A DNA stretch of 64,000 bases from Actinomycetes bacterium (GTDB lineage Bacteria > Actinomycetota > Actinomycetes > JAHEKZ01), in assembly GCA_027118455.1 (NCBI GenBank), contig JAJAYZ010000017.1, forward strand, positions 1 to 64,000, written 5' to 3'. Under the pieces are notes generated by a model that saw only the letters and a list, made by a program, of their open reading frames with translations, had not been told where the DNA came from and did not search any database. The translations under genes were made by a program, and so were the position numbers. Positions 45,971-54,859 of the stretch are shown piece after piece. Within the stretch, counting starts at the first letter, position 1, and every line of letters begins with the position of its first letter.

Positions 45971-47293
45971 CTACGCGGGCGGAAGCACCACGGTGACCAA
46001 AGTGTTGGAGGTCAGTACGGTGCCGGCCGCAACGGTGGTGGTCCGGCTGAGGCCACCACCGATGTTCTTGGTGACGGTGAATGCTCCCAGGGATGTGTCT
46101 GGGAAGAGCCGCACGCTGGTGATGCCGAGAATGCTGCTCAGGCTGTCGCCGAAGATCTGCTGAGTGATCTGAGCTGCCGGCTGGCCGGAGACCAGAACGG
46201 CGGAGTTGGCGACGTCGTATGCACTGGTGGAGACGGGGCGGACGACCGCGTTCTCGACCGGTGACCCGTCGCTGTTCACGACCTTGACATCGAGCTTGAC
46301 GGTGGCCGGAAGGTTGACGATCCACGGCGTGGTTCCGTTGGCGGCGCCGTCGATGGTTGCCTTGAACGACCGAGGGATGTTGGTCGGCGGAGCCACGGTT
46401 GCCGACAACGAGCGGCTGTTGAACCGGGCGAAGACGTTGCCGGATGCGATCTCGGACGAGAAGTCACCGGTGGCACTGGTCAAGGCGCTGGTTGAGTCGA
46501 TCTGCCCACCCGCTGAACGGAATGCCACGGTGAGCCCGCTCTTGGCACTGCCCAGGTTGTCCTTCACGATGCCTGTCTGGGGCACCGTTGGCGGCGCGAA
46601 GAGGGTGATGCTGGTGATTGTTGAGGTGTCCTTGATGGCGCTCCGCGAGAGGAAGTCTGTCGTTGCGCCACCAGCAGACTGCGTGTAGACGCCGCAGAGC
46701 CGCCCGAAGGTGGTGTCCTTGAAGGCGTTGATGACGACCTGACCTGAGGCGCTGGTGACTGCACCGGTGAAGTCCTGCGTCGGCGCTACCGCGGTTGCAC
46801 CGGTCAAGACAACGGCTGGGTCTGCCGTAGGAGTGGTCGTGCTGCACTGGGCAACCGGTACGCCAGCAATGTTCACTCCCGCACGCTGGACCTGGGCAGT
46901 GATGGCGGCGGCTGCCGGCAGGGTGAACGGGAGCACTCCGTTGGTCACGATGCTGGTTCCGATGTTCTTGATGGACCAGGTCTGGGGCAGGCCAGCGGCT
47001 GGAGTGCTCGGCCCCACCAGGTCGATGGTGGCGGTTCCGGTGCGAACCGTCGCCGAGAAGGCTCCCGTCGCGCTGGTGGTGGCTGCCACCGCGGTGGTGG
47101 TACCGACTTTGATGTTGACCTTGACGCCGGCGACAGCGCCGCCGCCAGGTGTCTTCACCGTGCCGGTAACCGTGGTGCTGGCGGGCGGTGCGGCCTGAGC
47201 GGCGCCGAGTAATCCCGAACTCAGCAACCCAACGGCGGCGACCGCCGTGACAGTGGTGGAGCGGCGCAGTGAGCGCCAGGAAGAATGTGACAT
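45971..47293 (-). CDS. Secreted protein with carboxypeptidase-regulatory/Ig-like repeats
   Basis: 440 residues from the ATG at 47293, directly before a signal peptide (TTVTAVAAVGLLSSGLLGAAQAAPP). The mature part contains about four repeating beta-sandwich units of the form V.G.VK...G..VAGV.V, each with a TSATGAFSA- or TSATGDFSS-type turn, like the CarboxypepD regulatory-like fold. Three Cys-free repeats are interrupted by a segment with AQCSTTTP and GRLCGVYTQ. There is no catalytic domain or anchor. It probably acts in adhesion or matrix (inference). Confidence 0.7.
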   Translation of the reverse strand: MSHSSWRSLRRSTTVTAVAAVGLLSSGLLGAAQAAPPASTTVTGTVKTPGGGAVAGVKVNIKVGTTTAVAATTSATGAFSATVRTGTATIDLVGPSTPAAGLPQTWSIKNIGTSIVTNGVLPFTLPAAAAITAQVQRAGVNIAGVPVAQCSTTTPTADPAVVLTGATAVAPTQDFTGAVTSASGQVVINAFKDTTFGRLCGVYTQSAGGATTDFLSRSAIKDTSTITSITLFAPPTVPQTGIVKDNLGSAKSGLTVAFRSAGGQIDSTSALTSATGDFSSEIASGNVFARFNSRSLSATVAPPTNIPRSFKATIDGAANGTTPWIVNLPATVKLDVKVVNSDGSPVENAVVRPVSTSAYDVANSAVLVSGQPAAQITQQIFGDSLSSILGITSVRLFPDTSLGAFTVTKNIGGGLSRTTTVAAGTVLTSNTLVTVVLPPA

Positions 47294-47463
47294 GGGCGTA
47301 TGTCCCCCCAAGCGGACGAAATGGTGCAGGTCGTCGAACCGTAGGCCGTACGGGTGGGGGCGGGGCATCGTTTGCGCGAGGTCGTCCGATCGGACGACCC
47401 CCTCACTCACGGTGACGCCACCATCACCCTCCCGAGCCCGCCGGATGTCCGCGTGGTTGACGC

Positions 47464-48267
47464 TCAAACGTCGACGTCGGCGTAGACCTCGCCGTCGGCA
47501 AAGACGGGTGCGTGGTCGCTCGCACCCTTGCCCTTGCGTGCCTCTCGGTCGACGTAAGCGTCGGTGACTGCAGACTGCAGGGCGGGATTCGCCAGCACGA
47601 AGTCGATCCGCATCCCCATGCCGCGGTGGAAGGCACCGTCGCGGTAGTCCCAGAAGGTGAAGGGGTGGTCTCCCTTGAGGGCCCGAGGGAACACATCGTG
47701 AAGCCCTAGGGCCTTCACGCCATCGAACGCTGCGCGCTCGGCGTCTGTGACGTGGGTGGCTCCAGCAAACTTCGCCGGGTCCCAGACGTCGGCGTCGGTC
47801 GGAGCTACGTTGAAGTCACCGACCACGGCCAGCGGGGTCGGCGCGGCCACCTGTGCTGCGAGGTGAGCGGTGAGCGCTGAGAACCATGCCAGCTTGTAGG
47901 CGTAGTGCGGGTCTTCGGGCGTGCGTCCGTTGGGGACGTAGAGCGACCAGACGCGGACGCCCCCGCAGGTCGCACCGATGGCTCGCGCCTCGATGGTCTC
48001 GTCGTCGGGGAAGCCGGGGTCGCCAGGGAATCCCCGCTCGACGTCAGCGATGCCGACCCGTGAGATGACGGCAACGCCGTTCCACCGTCCCTGGCCATGG
48101 TGGACGACCTCGTAGCCCAATTCGCCGAGGGCGTCGGCCGGGAATTTGTCCTGCGCGACCTTCGTCTCCTGCAGGCAGAGCACGTCGGTGCCGTTCGCTT
48201 GCAGCCACTCGACGACCCGAGGCAGTCGGGCGGTGATCGAGTTGACGTTCCAGGTGGCGATCCGCAT
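47464..48267 (-). CDS. xth: Exodeoxyribonuclease III
   Basis: 267 residues. The endonuclease/exonuclease/phosphatase fold with MRIATWNVNSI (Asn7, Asn9 region), LCLQETKV (catalytic Glu), YVPNGRTPEDP, VVGDFNVAPTD and the C-terminal GASDHAPVF (catalytic His). It removes 3' blocks and cuts at abasic sites in base-excision repair. ATG start; it precedes the secreted gene by 170 bp on the same strand but is probably a separate unit. Confidence 0.95.
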   Translation of the reverse strand: MRIATWNVNSITARLPRVVEWLQANGTDVLCLQETKVAQDKFPADALGELGYEVVHHGQGRWNGVAVISRVGIADVERGFPGDPGFPDDETIEARAIGATCGGVRVWSLYVPNGRTPEDPHYAYKLAWFSALTAHLAAQVAAPTPLAVVGDFNVAPTDADVWDPAKFAGATHVTDAERAAFDGVKALGLHDVFPRALKGDHPFTFWDYRDGAFHRGMGMRIDFVLANPALQSAVTDAYVDREARKGKGASDHAPVFADGEVYADVDV

Positions 48268-48690
48268 GACCGCAGCGTAGCTACCGTGGGCCTACTGCTG
48301 AATCGTACGACCGATGGGCGGTCTGCAGGCCACCCGTTGTGACCACGAGAACGATGTGACGCTCCGGAAAGGCTCCCTGGACGGCTCAACTCATCGAGCC
48401 AGCTGAAGAAGTGAGGTAGGGATCGCGCGGATCGGGGGTCCGGACGCTTCCACGTCTGGGGCTGAGGGGGAACGAAGAAGCTCGGCCTCCGTTTAGGTCT
48501 TCCCACAGGCTCGGTGGCGGCTCCCTATCCCCAGCCGATTTCGTCTGGCGCCCGCCCCCCGGGTACTCTTGCCAGGCTGCATCTGGGTCCTATTGTCCGG
48601 CGACTGCAGCAGAATCACCCGCAGTTGCATGCCAGGCCCTCCTGTCACGGAACGTCCGTGACCGAATAGTCCGAAGGAGGTGGAGAACGC
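48268..48690 (+). other. rpsF upstream region with a leader hairpin
   Basis: 423 bp with no convincing gene. TTGCCA (48569-48574) and TATTGT (48591-48596), spacing 16, may be the rpsF promoter. A perfect 8-bp hairpin GTCACGGA-ACG-TCCGTGAC lies at 48644-48662, just before the strong GAAGGAGGTGG ribosome site. It could be part of an S6:S18-type autoregulatory leader, but I cannot confirm the bulge signature. Confidence 0.4.
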
Positions 48691-48981
48691 ATGCGTCAGT
48701 ACGAACTCATGGTCATCCTCGACCCCGACCTCGAAGAGCGCACCGTCGCTCCCTCGCTCGATCAGTTTCTGACCGTCATCACCAAAGATGGCGGCACCGT
48801 GGACAAGGTCGACATCTGGGGACGTCGTCGCCTCGCCCACGAGATCACCAAGAAGAGCGACGGAATCTATGCCGTCATCGACATGAAGGCCCAGCCGGAC
48901 ACGGTCAAGGAACTCGACCGCCAGCTGAACCTGACCGAAGCCGTTTTGCGGACCAAGGTCGTCCGCAAGGACGGGAAGTAG
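48691..48981 (+). CDS. rpsF: Ribosomal protein bS6
   Basis: 96 residues. It starts [17 protein letters not shown] and has [21 protein letters not shown], the S6 core. It binds S18 in the 30S platform. A strong GGAGGTG ribosome site precedes it. First gene of rpsF-ssb-rpsR-rplI; ssb starts 7 bp later. Confidence 0.97.
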   Translation: MRQYELMVILDPDLEERTVAPSLDQFLTVITKDGGTVDKVDIWGRRRLAHEITKKSDGIYAVIDMKAQPDTVKELDRQLNLTEAVLRTKVVRKDGK

Positions 48982-48988
48982 GTCTGCC

Positions 48989-49468
48989 ATGGCCGGCGAA
49001 ACCATCGTCACCGTTGTCGGAAACCTGACCGATGACCCCGAGCTTCGATTCACGTCGTCGGGTGCAGCCGTCGCCAACTTTACCGTGGCGTCAACTCCGC
49101 GCTTCTTCGACAAGAACACCAACGACTGGAAGGACGGCGACGCTCTCTTCCTGCGCTGCTCCATCTGGCGCCAGGCTGCCGAGAACGTGGCCGAGACGCT
49201 GACCAAGGGCGCTCGGGTCATCGTGCAAGGACGCCTCAAGCAGCGTTCGTACGAGACGCGCGAAGGCGAGAAGCGCACGGTCTACGAGCTCGACGTCGAT
49301 GAGGTCGGCCCCTCGCTGAAGTACGCGACGGCGAAGGTCGCCAAAGTCACCCGTGGTAGCGGGGGCGGCGGCTTCGGTGGTGGTGGCGGCGCTCCGGCAC
49401 CGGCATCGGCTCCAGCCGACGACCCCTGGGCATCAGCCCCGGCCGTTGACGACGAACCGCCCTTCTGA
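48989..49468 (+). CDS. ssb: Single-stranded DNA-binding protein
   Basis: 159 residues. An N-terminal OB fold (about 1-115, starting [20 protein letters not shown]), a Gly-rich flexible linker ([10 protein letters not shown]) and the acidic tip DDEPPF, which recruits replication and repair partners. It coats single-stranded DNA at forks; its place between rpsF and rpsR is conserved. Confidence 0.97.
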   Translation: MAGETIVTVVGNLTDDPELRFTSSGAAVANFTVASTPRFFDKNTNDWKDGDALFLRCSIWRQAAENVAETLTKGARVIVQGRLKQRSYETREGEKRTVYELDVDEVGPSLKYATAKVAKVTRGSGGGGFGGGGGAPAPASAPADDPWASAPAVDDEPPF

Positions 49469-49547
49469 CCAACCAGCTCGCGACTTACTCCCCCCATTCA
49501 TCCCATCCCCGCTTGATGCGGGGCCCTGAACTCACAGGAGCACCACG

Positions 49548-49784
49548 ATGGCTAAGCCTCCGCTTCGGAAGCTCAAGAAGAAGGCCTGCCAGTTCTGTAA
49601 GAAGAACCCGCAGACCATCGACTACAAAGACACGACCCTGCTGCGCAAGTTCGTCTCCGACCGCGGCAAAATCCGCGCTCGTCGCGTCACCGGTAACTGC
49701 ACGCAGCACCAGCGCGACATTGCCATGGCGATCAAGAACAGCCGCGAGATGGCGCTGATGCCGTACTCGTCGACGGCCCGCTGA
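49548..49784 (+). CDS. rpsR: Ribosomal protein bS18, zinc-binding (C+) form
   Basis: 78 residues. The core is [20 protein letters not shown] followed by [23 protein letters not shown] near residue 15 and the GNCTQHQ segment make a zinc site, so this is the C+ form; a zinc-free paralog controlled by Zur may exist elsewhere. It lies 79 bp after ssb and 24 bp before rplI. Confidence 0.97.
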   Translation: MAKPPLRKLKKKACQFCKKNPQTIDYKDTTLLRKFVSDRGKIRARRVTGNCTQHQRDIAMAIKNSREMALMPYSSTAR

Positions 49785-49808
49785 GAACGCTCAAGAAAGG
49801 GTCACGAG

Positions 49809-50261
49809 ATGAAACTCATCCTTACGCAAGACGTCAACGGCCTCGGCACGCCTGGAGACATCGTCGACGTCAAGGACGGCTACGGCCGCAACTTCCTGCT
49901 CCCTCGCGGCATGGCACTGCCATGGTCGCGTGGCAGTGAAAAGCAGATAGTTACGATCAAGCGCTCACGCGATGCTCGGGCCATTCGCGATCTCGGGCAC
50001 GCCAACGAGGTCAAGGCACAGCTCGCATCGCTCTCGGTCAAGCTTGAGGTCCGCTCCGGAGATGCAGGACGGCTCTTCGGCGCCGTCACCGTTGCTGACA
50101 TCGTCGACGCGATATCGGCCGCTGGCGGCCCGACGCTCGACAAGCGATCGGTGCGGCTCGCCGCACCGATCAAGACGGTCGGGGCGCACAGGGTCACGGT
50201 GGCGCTCCACCCCGAGGTGGATGCCGAGGTCGAGGTCGACATCGTCGCGGCCTCAGCCTGA
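49809..50261 (+). CDS. rplI: Ribosomal protein bL9
   Basis: 150 residues: the N-terminal RNA-binding domain ([34 protein letters not shown]), the long connecting helix and a C-terminal domain ending in [18 protein letters not shown]. Last gene of the ribosomal unit, followed by a clear terminator. Confidence 0.97.
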   Translation: MKLILTQDVNGLGTPGDIVDVKDGYGRNFLLPRGMALPWSRGSEKQIVTIKRSRDARAIRDLGHANEVKAQLASLSVKLEVRSGDAGRLFGAVTVADIVDAISAAGGPTLDKRSVRLAAPIKTVGAHRVTVALHPEVDAEVEVDIVAASA

Positions 50262-50279
50262 CGCCCGTTCTTCACCAAC

Positions 50280-50328
50280 GCGGAAGTTCGTCGGGGCTAT
50301 GACCCCCAACGAACTTCCGCGCTGTTCT
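50280..50328 (+). terminator. rplI operon terminator
   Basis: GCGGAAGTTCGT (50280-50291) pairs perfectly with ACGAACTTCCGC (50309-50320); the inner GGGG/CCCC can extend the stem. It is followed by TGTTCTTT. Confidence 0.85.
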
Positions 50329-50343
50329 TTCTAGGATCGGTCT

Positions 50344-50682
50344 GTGACTCACGGACGAAGCAGCCTGTCAGTGATGACGCGCCGGGCGCTGCTCGGTGGG
50401 CTGTCAGCTTCGGCGCTCTCTCGTCGGCTGGGCAAGGGCCGCGGTGCGCAGGTAGGCGGCAAGTTGGCCTATCGCCTTTGGCCCCGCACGCTCGACGACC
50501 TCGCCAGGGGGCGCACCACGCTGCTGGTCTCGGCGACAAACGGTAAGAGCACAACGGCCACCCTTGCCGCTGCAGCGATCAGCAGCCCCGGACCGACGGC
50601 GTTCAACGCGACCGGTGCCAACATGGAAGAGGGTCTCGTCGTCGCCCTCGATGCCGAGCGGTCAGCGCCGAATTCGGCCTGA
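50344..50682 (+). pseudogene. MurT N-terminal relic (truncated Mur ligase)
   Basis: 112 residues, against about 400 or more for the family. The opening (SRRLGKGRGAQVGGKLAYRL) and the P-loop SATNGKSTTATL (residues 63-74), then FNATGANMEEGLVVAL, are the start of MurT, the Mur-ligase-like subunit of the lipid II isoglutaminyl synthase. The frame stops soon after GLVVAL, before the central ligase domain with its catalytic residues and the C-terminal GatD-binding domain. Directly afterwards, in another frame, comes the end of GatD. It is therefore the left side of a deletion that joined the two genes. Confidence 0.75.
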
Positions 50683-50966
50683 GGCCGATCACCGGTTACG
50701 AGTATCACGGTCGGGTTGGTGTGCCGGGGGCTGACGCCGAACCCTGGCTGAGCTTGGAAGTCGGCCGCGGAGACGCTGGCGCCGGTGGGTCGCGCCAAGG
50801 GCGTGTTGTCGGCACCTGGATCCATGGCCCGGTCCTGCCCCGAAACCCTCACCTCGCCGATCTCTTCCTGCGTTGGGCCGACGTCGCCGTTGACCCTGGC
50901 GGTTGTCAGGAGGACCAGATCGCCGCTGATGTGAGCGAGCGGCCCGCCGCTGAGGCCCGCCGCTGA
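50682..50966 (+). pseudogene. GatD C-terminal relic (glutamine amidotransferase)
   Basis: About 94 codons with no start of their own, in a frame different from the MurT relic. PITGYEYHGRVGVPGADAEP and RVVGTWIHGPVLPRNPHLAD match the last third of CobB/CobQ-like amidotransferases of the GatD type, including the family's terminal GT(Y/W)(L/I)HGP block with the catalytic His. The nucleophile Cys region is missing. MurT and GatD together amidate the D-Glu of lipid II; the middle of both genes is absent here. Tandem repeats of CCCGCCGCTGAGG are at the very end. Confidence 0.75.
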
Positions 50967-51256
50967 GGCCCTTTTGTTGACCAGCATGTGAGAACGCCGG
51001 TTCCGACTTCTGTCCACAGGCGGTGGACGCCGATGGTGCAGGTCAGAGCCTCAGACGCGCCGCCCCACGAAACAATCCCCAGGTGTGTCCCCAGGTCTCT
51101 CCCCGGTCTGGGTGCGGCTTTCCCCAAGATTCGGTCAACTATCCCCAGGTTCGTCCACAGGGAACTTGGGACTGTCCGAGGGGCCAGGTAGAACCATGAG
51201 TGGACCGGGCGGCCGCCCTGGTTCACCGGTGATCGCATGGACGAAGGAGGGCGCCG
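50967..51256. promoter_or_regulatory. dnaB upstream region with DnaA-box-like cluster
   Basis: 290 bp with no gene. It contains five sequences near TTRTCCACA on one strand: 51010-51018 (ctgtccaca, one mismatch), 51073-51081 (caatcccca, three), 51085-51093 (gtgtcccca, two), 51139-51147 (ctatcccca, two) and 51151-51159 (tcgtccaca, one). The last form also occurs at the dnaA promoter (12704). The ribosome site before dnaB is GGAGGGCG. Confidence 0.45.
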
Positions 51257-52621
51257 GTGACGGTCGCCGAGCTGCCAGGACGCAGTGGTGCGGAGTTTGC
51301 CGCTTTCGACCGCACCCCGCCACAGGATCTCGAGGCTGAGCAGAGCGTTCTCGGCGGCATGCTCCTGTCCAAGGACGCGATCGCCGACGTGGTCGAGGCG
51401 CTGCGGGGCGGCGACTTCTACAAGCCAGCGCACCAGACGATCTACGAGGCGATCCTCGACCTCTACGGTCGGGGCGAACCGGCTGACGCGATCACTCTCT
51501 CCGCCGAGCTCACCAAACGAGGAGAACTCGGCAGGGTCGGTGGCGCTCCCTACCTGCACACCCTCATCTCCTCGGTGCCAACGGCAGCGAACGCCGGGTA
51601 CTACGCCCGCATCGTCTGCGAACGCGCCATCTTGCGCCGTCTCGTTGAGGCCGGCACTCGAATCACTCAGATGGGGTACTCCGACACCGGAGAGGTCGAC
51701 CAGGTCGTCGACCGAGCGCAGGCCGAGATCTACGCAGTTACCGAGCAGCGAACGAGCGAGGACTACGCGCCGCTCGCCGAGATCATGGAGGGCACCCTCG
51801 ATGAGATCGAAGCCATTGGCTCGCGCGGCGGCACGATGGTCGGGGTCCCTACCGGCTTCACCGACCTCGACAACCTCACCAACGGCTTGCACCCGGGCCA
51901 GTTGGTGGTGGTCGCCGCTCGCCCCGGTCTAGGCAAGTCCACCCTTGCCCTCGACTTCGCCCGATCGGCATCGATCAAGAGCGGTCTGACGAGCGTGATC
52001 TTCTCGCTCGAGATGACCCGCAACGAGATCACCATGCGTCTGCTGTCCGCAGAGGCGCGGGTCGGCCTGCACCACATGCGTACCGGCAGCCTCGGTGACG
52101 ACGACTGGACGAAGCTCGCTCGCAAGATGTCCGAGGTGGCTAGCGCTCCCCTCTTCATCGACGACAGTCCGAACATGACCATGATGGAGATCAGAGCGAA
52201 GTGTCGTCGTCTCAAGCAGCGGCACGATCTGAAACTGGTCGTTGTCGACTACCTCCAGCTGATGAGCAGCGGCAAGCGCGTCGAGAGCCGTCAGCAGGAG
52301 GTCGCTGAGTTCTCTCGTGCGCTGAAGTTGCTGGCCAAAGAGCTCCAGGTACCGGTGGTGGCGTTGAGCCAGCTCAATCGTGGTCCCGAGCAGCGCACCG
52401 ACAAGAAGCCCATGCTCTCCGACCTTCGTGAGTCCGGCTCCATCGAGCAAGACTCCGACATGGTGATCCTGCTCCATCGCGAGGATGCTTACGAGCGCGA
52501 GTCACCGCGTGCCGGCGAGGCCGACTTCATCGTCGCCAAGCACCGCAACGGTCCAACGGCCACGATCACCGTCGCCTTCCAGGGGCACTATTCGCGGTTC
52601 GTCGACATGGCCCACGGCTGA
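51257..52621 (+). CDS. dnaB: Replicative DNA helicase DnaB
   Basis: 454 residues, intein-free. The N-terminal domain (about 15-125, PPQDLEAEQSVLGGMLLSKDAI), a linker, and a RecA-like motor with Walker A ARPGLGKSTLAL, FSLEMTRNEI, Walker B LVVVDYLQLM, ALSQLNRGPEQR and the arginine-finger region DLRESGSIEQDSDMVILLHR. It unwinds DNA at the fork and is probably loaded with the help of DciA, encoded at 8.0-8.6 kb. GTG start at 51257. Confidence 0.97.
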   Translation: MTVAELPGRSGAEFAAFDRTPPQDLEAEQSVLGGMLLSKDAIADVVEALRGGDFYKPAHQTIYEAILDLYGRGEPADAITLSAELTKRGELGRVGGAPYLHTLISSVPTAANAGYYARIVCERAILRRLVEAGTRITQMGYSDTGEVDQVVDRAQAEIYAVTEQRTSEDYAPLAEIMEGTLDEIEAIGSRGGTMVGVPTGFTDLDNLTNGLHPGQLVVVAARPGLGKSTLALDFARSASIKSGLTSVIFSLEMTRNEITMRLLSAEARVGLHHMRTGSLGDDDWTKLARKMSEVASAPLFIDDSPNMTMMEIRAKCRRLKQRHDLKLVVVDYLQLMSSGKRVESRQQEVAEFSRALKLLAKELQVPVVALSQLNRGPEQRTDKKPMLSDLRESGSIEQDSDMVILLHREDAYERESPRAGEADFIVAKHRNGPTATITVAFQGHYSRFVDMAHG

Positions 52622-52624
52622 GGC

Positions 52625-53368
52625 TCAGTTGCCGAATGGGCTCCTCGGTGGGTGCAGGTCATGCGCGACGTGACCCAAGTGCGCGAGCAGCATCTCTGGC
52701 GTCCCTCCCTCGATGCCGGCGATCGCCCACTCCACTGGCAAGGCCGCGGCGTAGAACCGGCCCCGGGCAGCCAGTCCGCTGAGCTCTGGGTAGGGATCTA
52801 GCAACGCAGTACATCGACTTTCGCCCCACGAACTGCAGAGGCATGCCAAATCGAGTGCGCGGTCCCCAACACCGGCCACGCCGAAGTTGGGGACCGGTCA
52901 ACTGACCGGCCTTTGAGTCGTGCAACACCTGATAGCTGGCGAGGTCTGCGTGAACGATGCTGAGCCGATAGTGCAACGGGATCACAGTGGTCAGAACTGG
53001 GGCAAAGAGCTCGTCCAGCCAGTCACGCTGGTGGGAAGAGAGTCGTCGACCGGCGCCCTGTGCAGTCTGCGGAGCAACGCGCCCAGTTCGGTGATGACCC
53101 GGTCAGCAGTCGTTTCCGCCAACTGCTTCAGGGCTCCGCTCGTTGTCGGACGCCCCGGCAAGAGCAGTGGAGGGAGGATCCGTCGAGCGACTGCAGATTT
53201 GGCATCGGACCGTCTACGAGGCGGCGGATGTACTCAGCCAGCCTGACTTCGTTTCGGAGGGACTCAGCGGCCGCTGCGTCGTGGGGAAACCGCGCTTACC
53301 GTAGAGACGCCACCGGCCTTAATCAATCGGCGTCCGAGCTCATCAGCTCGCTCCTCCTGAGCAGACAT
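52625..53368 (-). pseudogene. Aminoglycoside-phosphotransferase-family pseudogene, many frameshifts
   Basis: Joining frames on the minus strand gives a recognisable kinase-like protein. The start is an ATG at 53368 (MSAQEERADELGRRLIKAGG), then FPHDAAAAESLRNEVRLAEYIRRL, ALKQLAETTADRVITELGALL, then the catalytic loop SIVHADLASYQVLHD (family form HGDLxxxN, here HADLxxxQ), then FGVAGVGDRALDLACL (metal-binding loop), and a C-terminal helical part to 52625. At least four frame changes are needed. The altered catalytic loop adds to the picture of decay. Original substrate unknown; such genes need not be for drug resistance. Confidence 0.75.
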
Positions 53369-53437
53369 CTCACACCTCCCCAAACCTTCAGATCGTTGAT
53401 CGTGTCGCAAGTCCGGCTATGACGACAGAATGCTTCC

Positions 53438-54859
53438 GTGAGGATCCTGGCGATCGACCAAGGGACGTCGGGTACCAAGGCGATCGTGGTCGAAGATGGT
53501 TCGGTAGTCAGCCTTGCCGAGGTCGCCGTCCATCCTTCGTATCCGGAGCCAGGCGCAGTTGAGCAGGATCCCCACGAGCTGCTCGACTCCGTACTTTCTG
53601 CCGGGCGCCAGGCTTTGGCCGCAGCCGGTGGCATTGCGGACGCCGTAGCGTTGGCGAACCAGGGTGAGACCGTCTTGGCGTGGGACCCCAACTCAGGACG
53701 TCCGCTCTCTCCCGCCATCGTCTGGCAGGACAGTCGTGCGCAGTCCATCTGCGACGAGCTCAGCGACCACGCCGACTTTGTCAGCGCCCGCACGGGTCTG
53801 GTCCTCGACCCGTACTTCTCGGCTCCGAAGGCAGCGTGGCTACGTCGGCACCACACCACGGAGGGGGTCGTCACGACCAGCGACTCTTGGCTGGTGCACC
53901 AGCTCACAGGGGAGTTCGTGACCGATGTCGCAACCGCTAGTCGTTCGCTCCTGCTCGACCTGGACGCCGTCGCCTGGGACCCTGAACTCCTCAATCTTTT
54001 CGGACTAGCCGCAGAGCAGTTACCCACGCTGGTCTCCAACGACGAGGTGGTCGGTGCAACATCGGCCTTTGGTGCTGAGGCACCGCTCGCCGGGCTCGTC
54101 GTCGACCAGCAAGCCGCGTTGCTCGCTGAAGCATGCCTGCAACCGGGCAACACCAAGTGTACCTACGGCACTGGAGCCTTCCTGCTCTCGAACACGGGGC
54201 AGATCGCGACTCGGTCACAGCACGGCCTGACGTCGTCGGTGGCCTGGCGTACTCGGTACGGCACGCAGTACTGCCTGGACGGCCAGGTCTTCACCGCGGC
54301 CTCCGCCGTGCAGTGGATGGTCGAGATCGGGCTGCTGGACGACGTCCGAGCCCTCGATTCCGCTGCGGCACCGGAGAGTGGCGACGTCAGGTTCGTTCCT
54401 GCACTGGCTGGGCTAGCCGCTCCGTGGTGGCGATCAGGGGCACGCGGAACCTTCGTCGGCTTGAGCCTGGCTACCACCCGCGGGCAACTTGTACGCGCCG
54501 TGATTGAGGGCCTTGCCGCAACGATCGCTGCGTTGGTCGCCGTCGTGGCCGACGACACTGGCACAAGGCCGACGACCCTTCGTGTCGATGGTGGTTTGAC
54601 ACACTCAAGGGTGCTGATGCAGGCCCAGGCCGACATCCTGCAGGTCCCCATTGAGGTTTATCCGTCGGCGCACGCAACGGCGCTCGGCGCGGCAGCCCTG
54701 GCCACTGTCGCCGTTGCTCCGAAGGCAACGCTGGCGGAAGCGCTGAGCCCGTGGTCTCCTGTGACTGTCTACGAACCGCGGTGGTCGACCGATCGTGCTG
54801 TGGACTTCATGGCCAAGTGGCGCACCGTTGCCGACCGTGTTGCGGAGGATCACGCGTGA
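53438..54859 (+). CDS. FGGY carbohydrate kinase, glycerol kinase-like
   Basis: 473 residues with two actin-like domains. The first phosphate loop is AIDQGTSGTKAIV (residues 5-17); IVWQDSRA (conserved substrate-side region), KCTYGTGAFLLSNTG (second phosphate loop) and LRVDGGLTHSRVLMQ (adenosine-binding region) follow. The pattern GTGAF and QDSRA is that of glycerol kinases. It would phosphorylate glycerol to glycerol-3-phosphate, matching the dehydrogenase that follows by GTGA overlap. Slightly shorter than typical GlpK (about 500), so a related polyol is possible. Confidence 0.85.
   Translation: MRILAIDQGTSGTKAIVVEDGSVVSLAEVAVHPSYPEPGAVEQDPHELLDSVLSAGRQALAAAGGIADAVALANQGETVLAWDPNSGRPLSPAIVWQDSRAQSICDELSDHADFVSARTGLVLDPYFSAPKAAWLRRHHTTEGVVTTSDSWLVHQLTGEFVTDVATASRSLLLDLDAVAWDPELLNLFGLAAEQLPTLVSNDEVVGATSAFGAEAPLAGLVVDQQAALLAEACLQPGNTKCTYGTGAFLLSNTGQIATRSQHGLTSSVAWRTRYGTQYCLDGQVFTAASAVQWMVEIGLLDDVRALDSAAAPESGDVRFVPALAGLAAPWWRSGARGTFVGLSLATTRGQLVRAVIEGLAATIAALVAVVADDTGTRPTTLRVDGGLTHSRVLMQAQADILQVPIEVYPSAHATALGAAALATVAVAPKATLAEALSPWSPVTVYEPRWSTDRAVDFMAKWRTVADRVAEDHA

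Noticed and set aside
52625-53368. Active aminoglycoside resistance gene
   Set aside because: Several frame changes and an altered catalytic loop make a working enzyme very unlikely.
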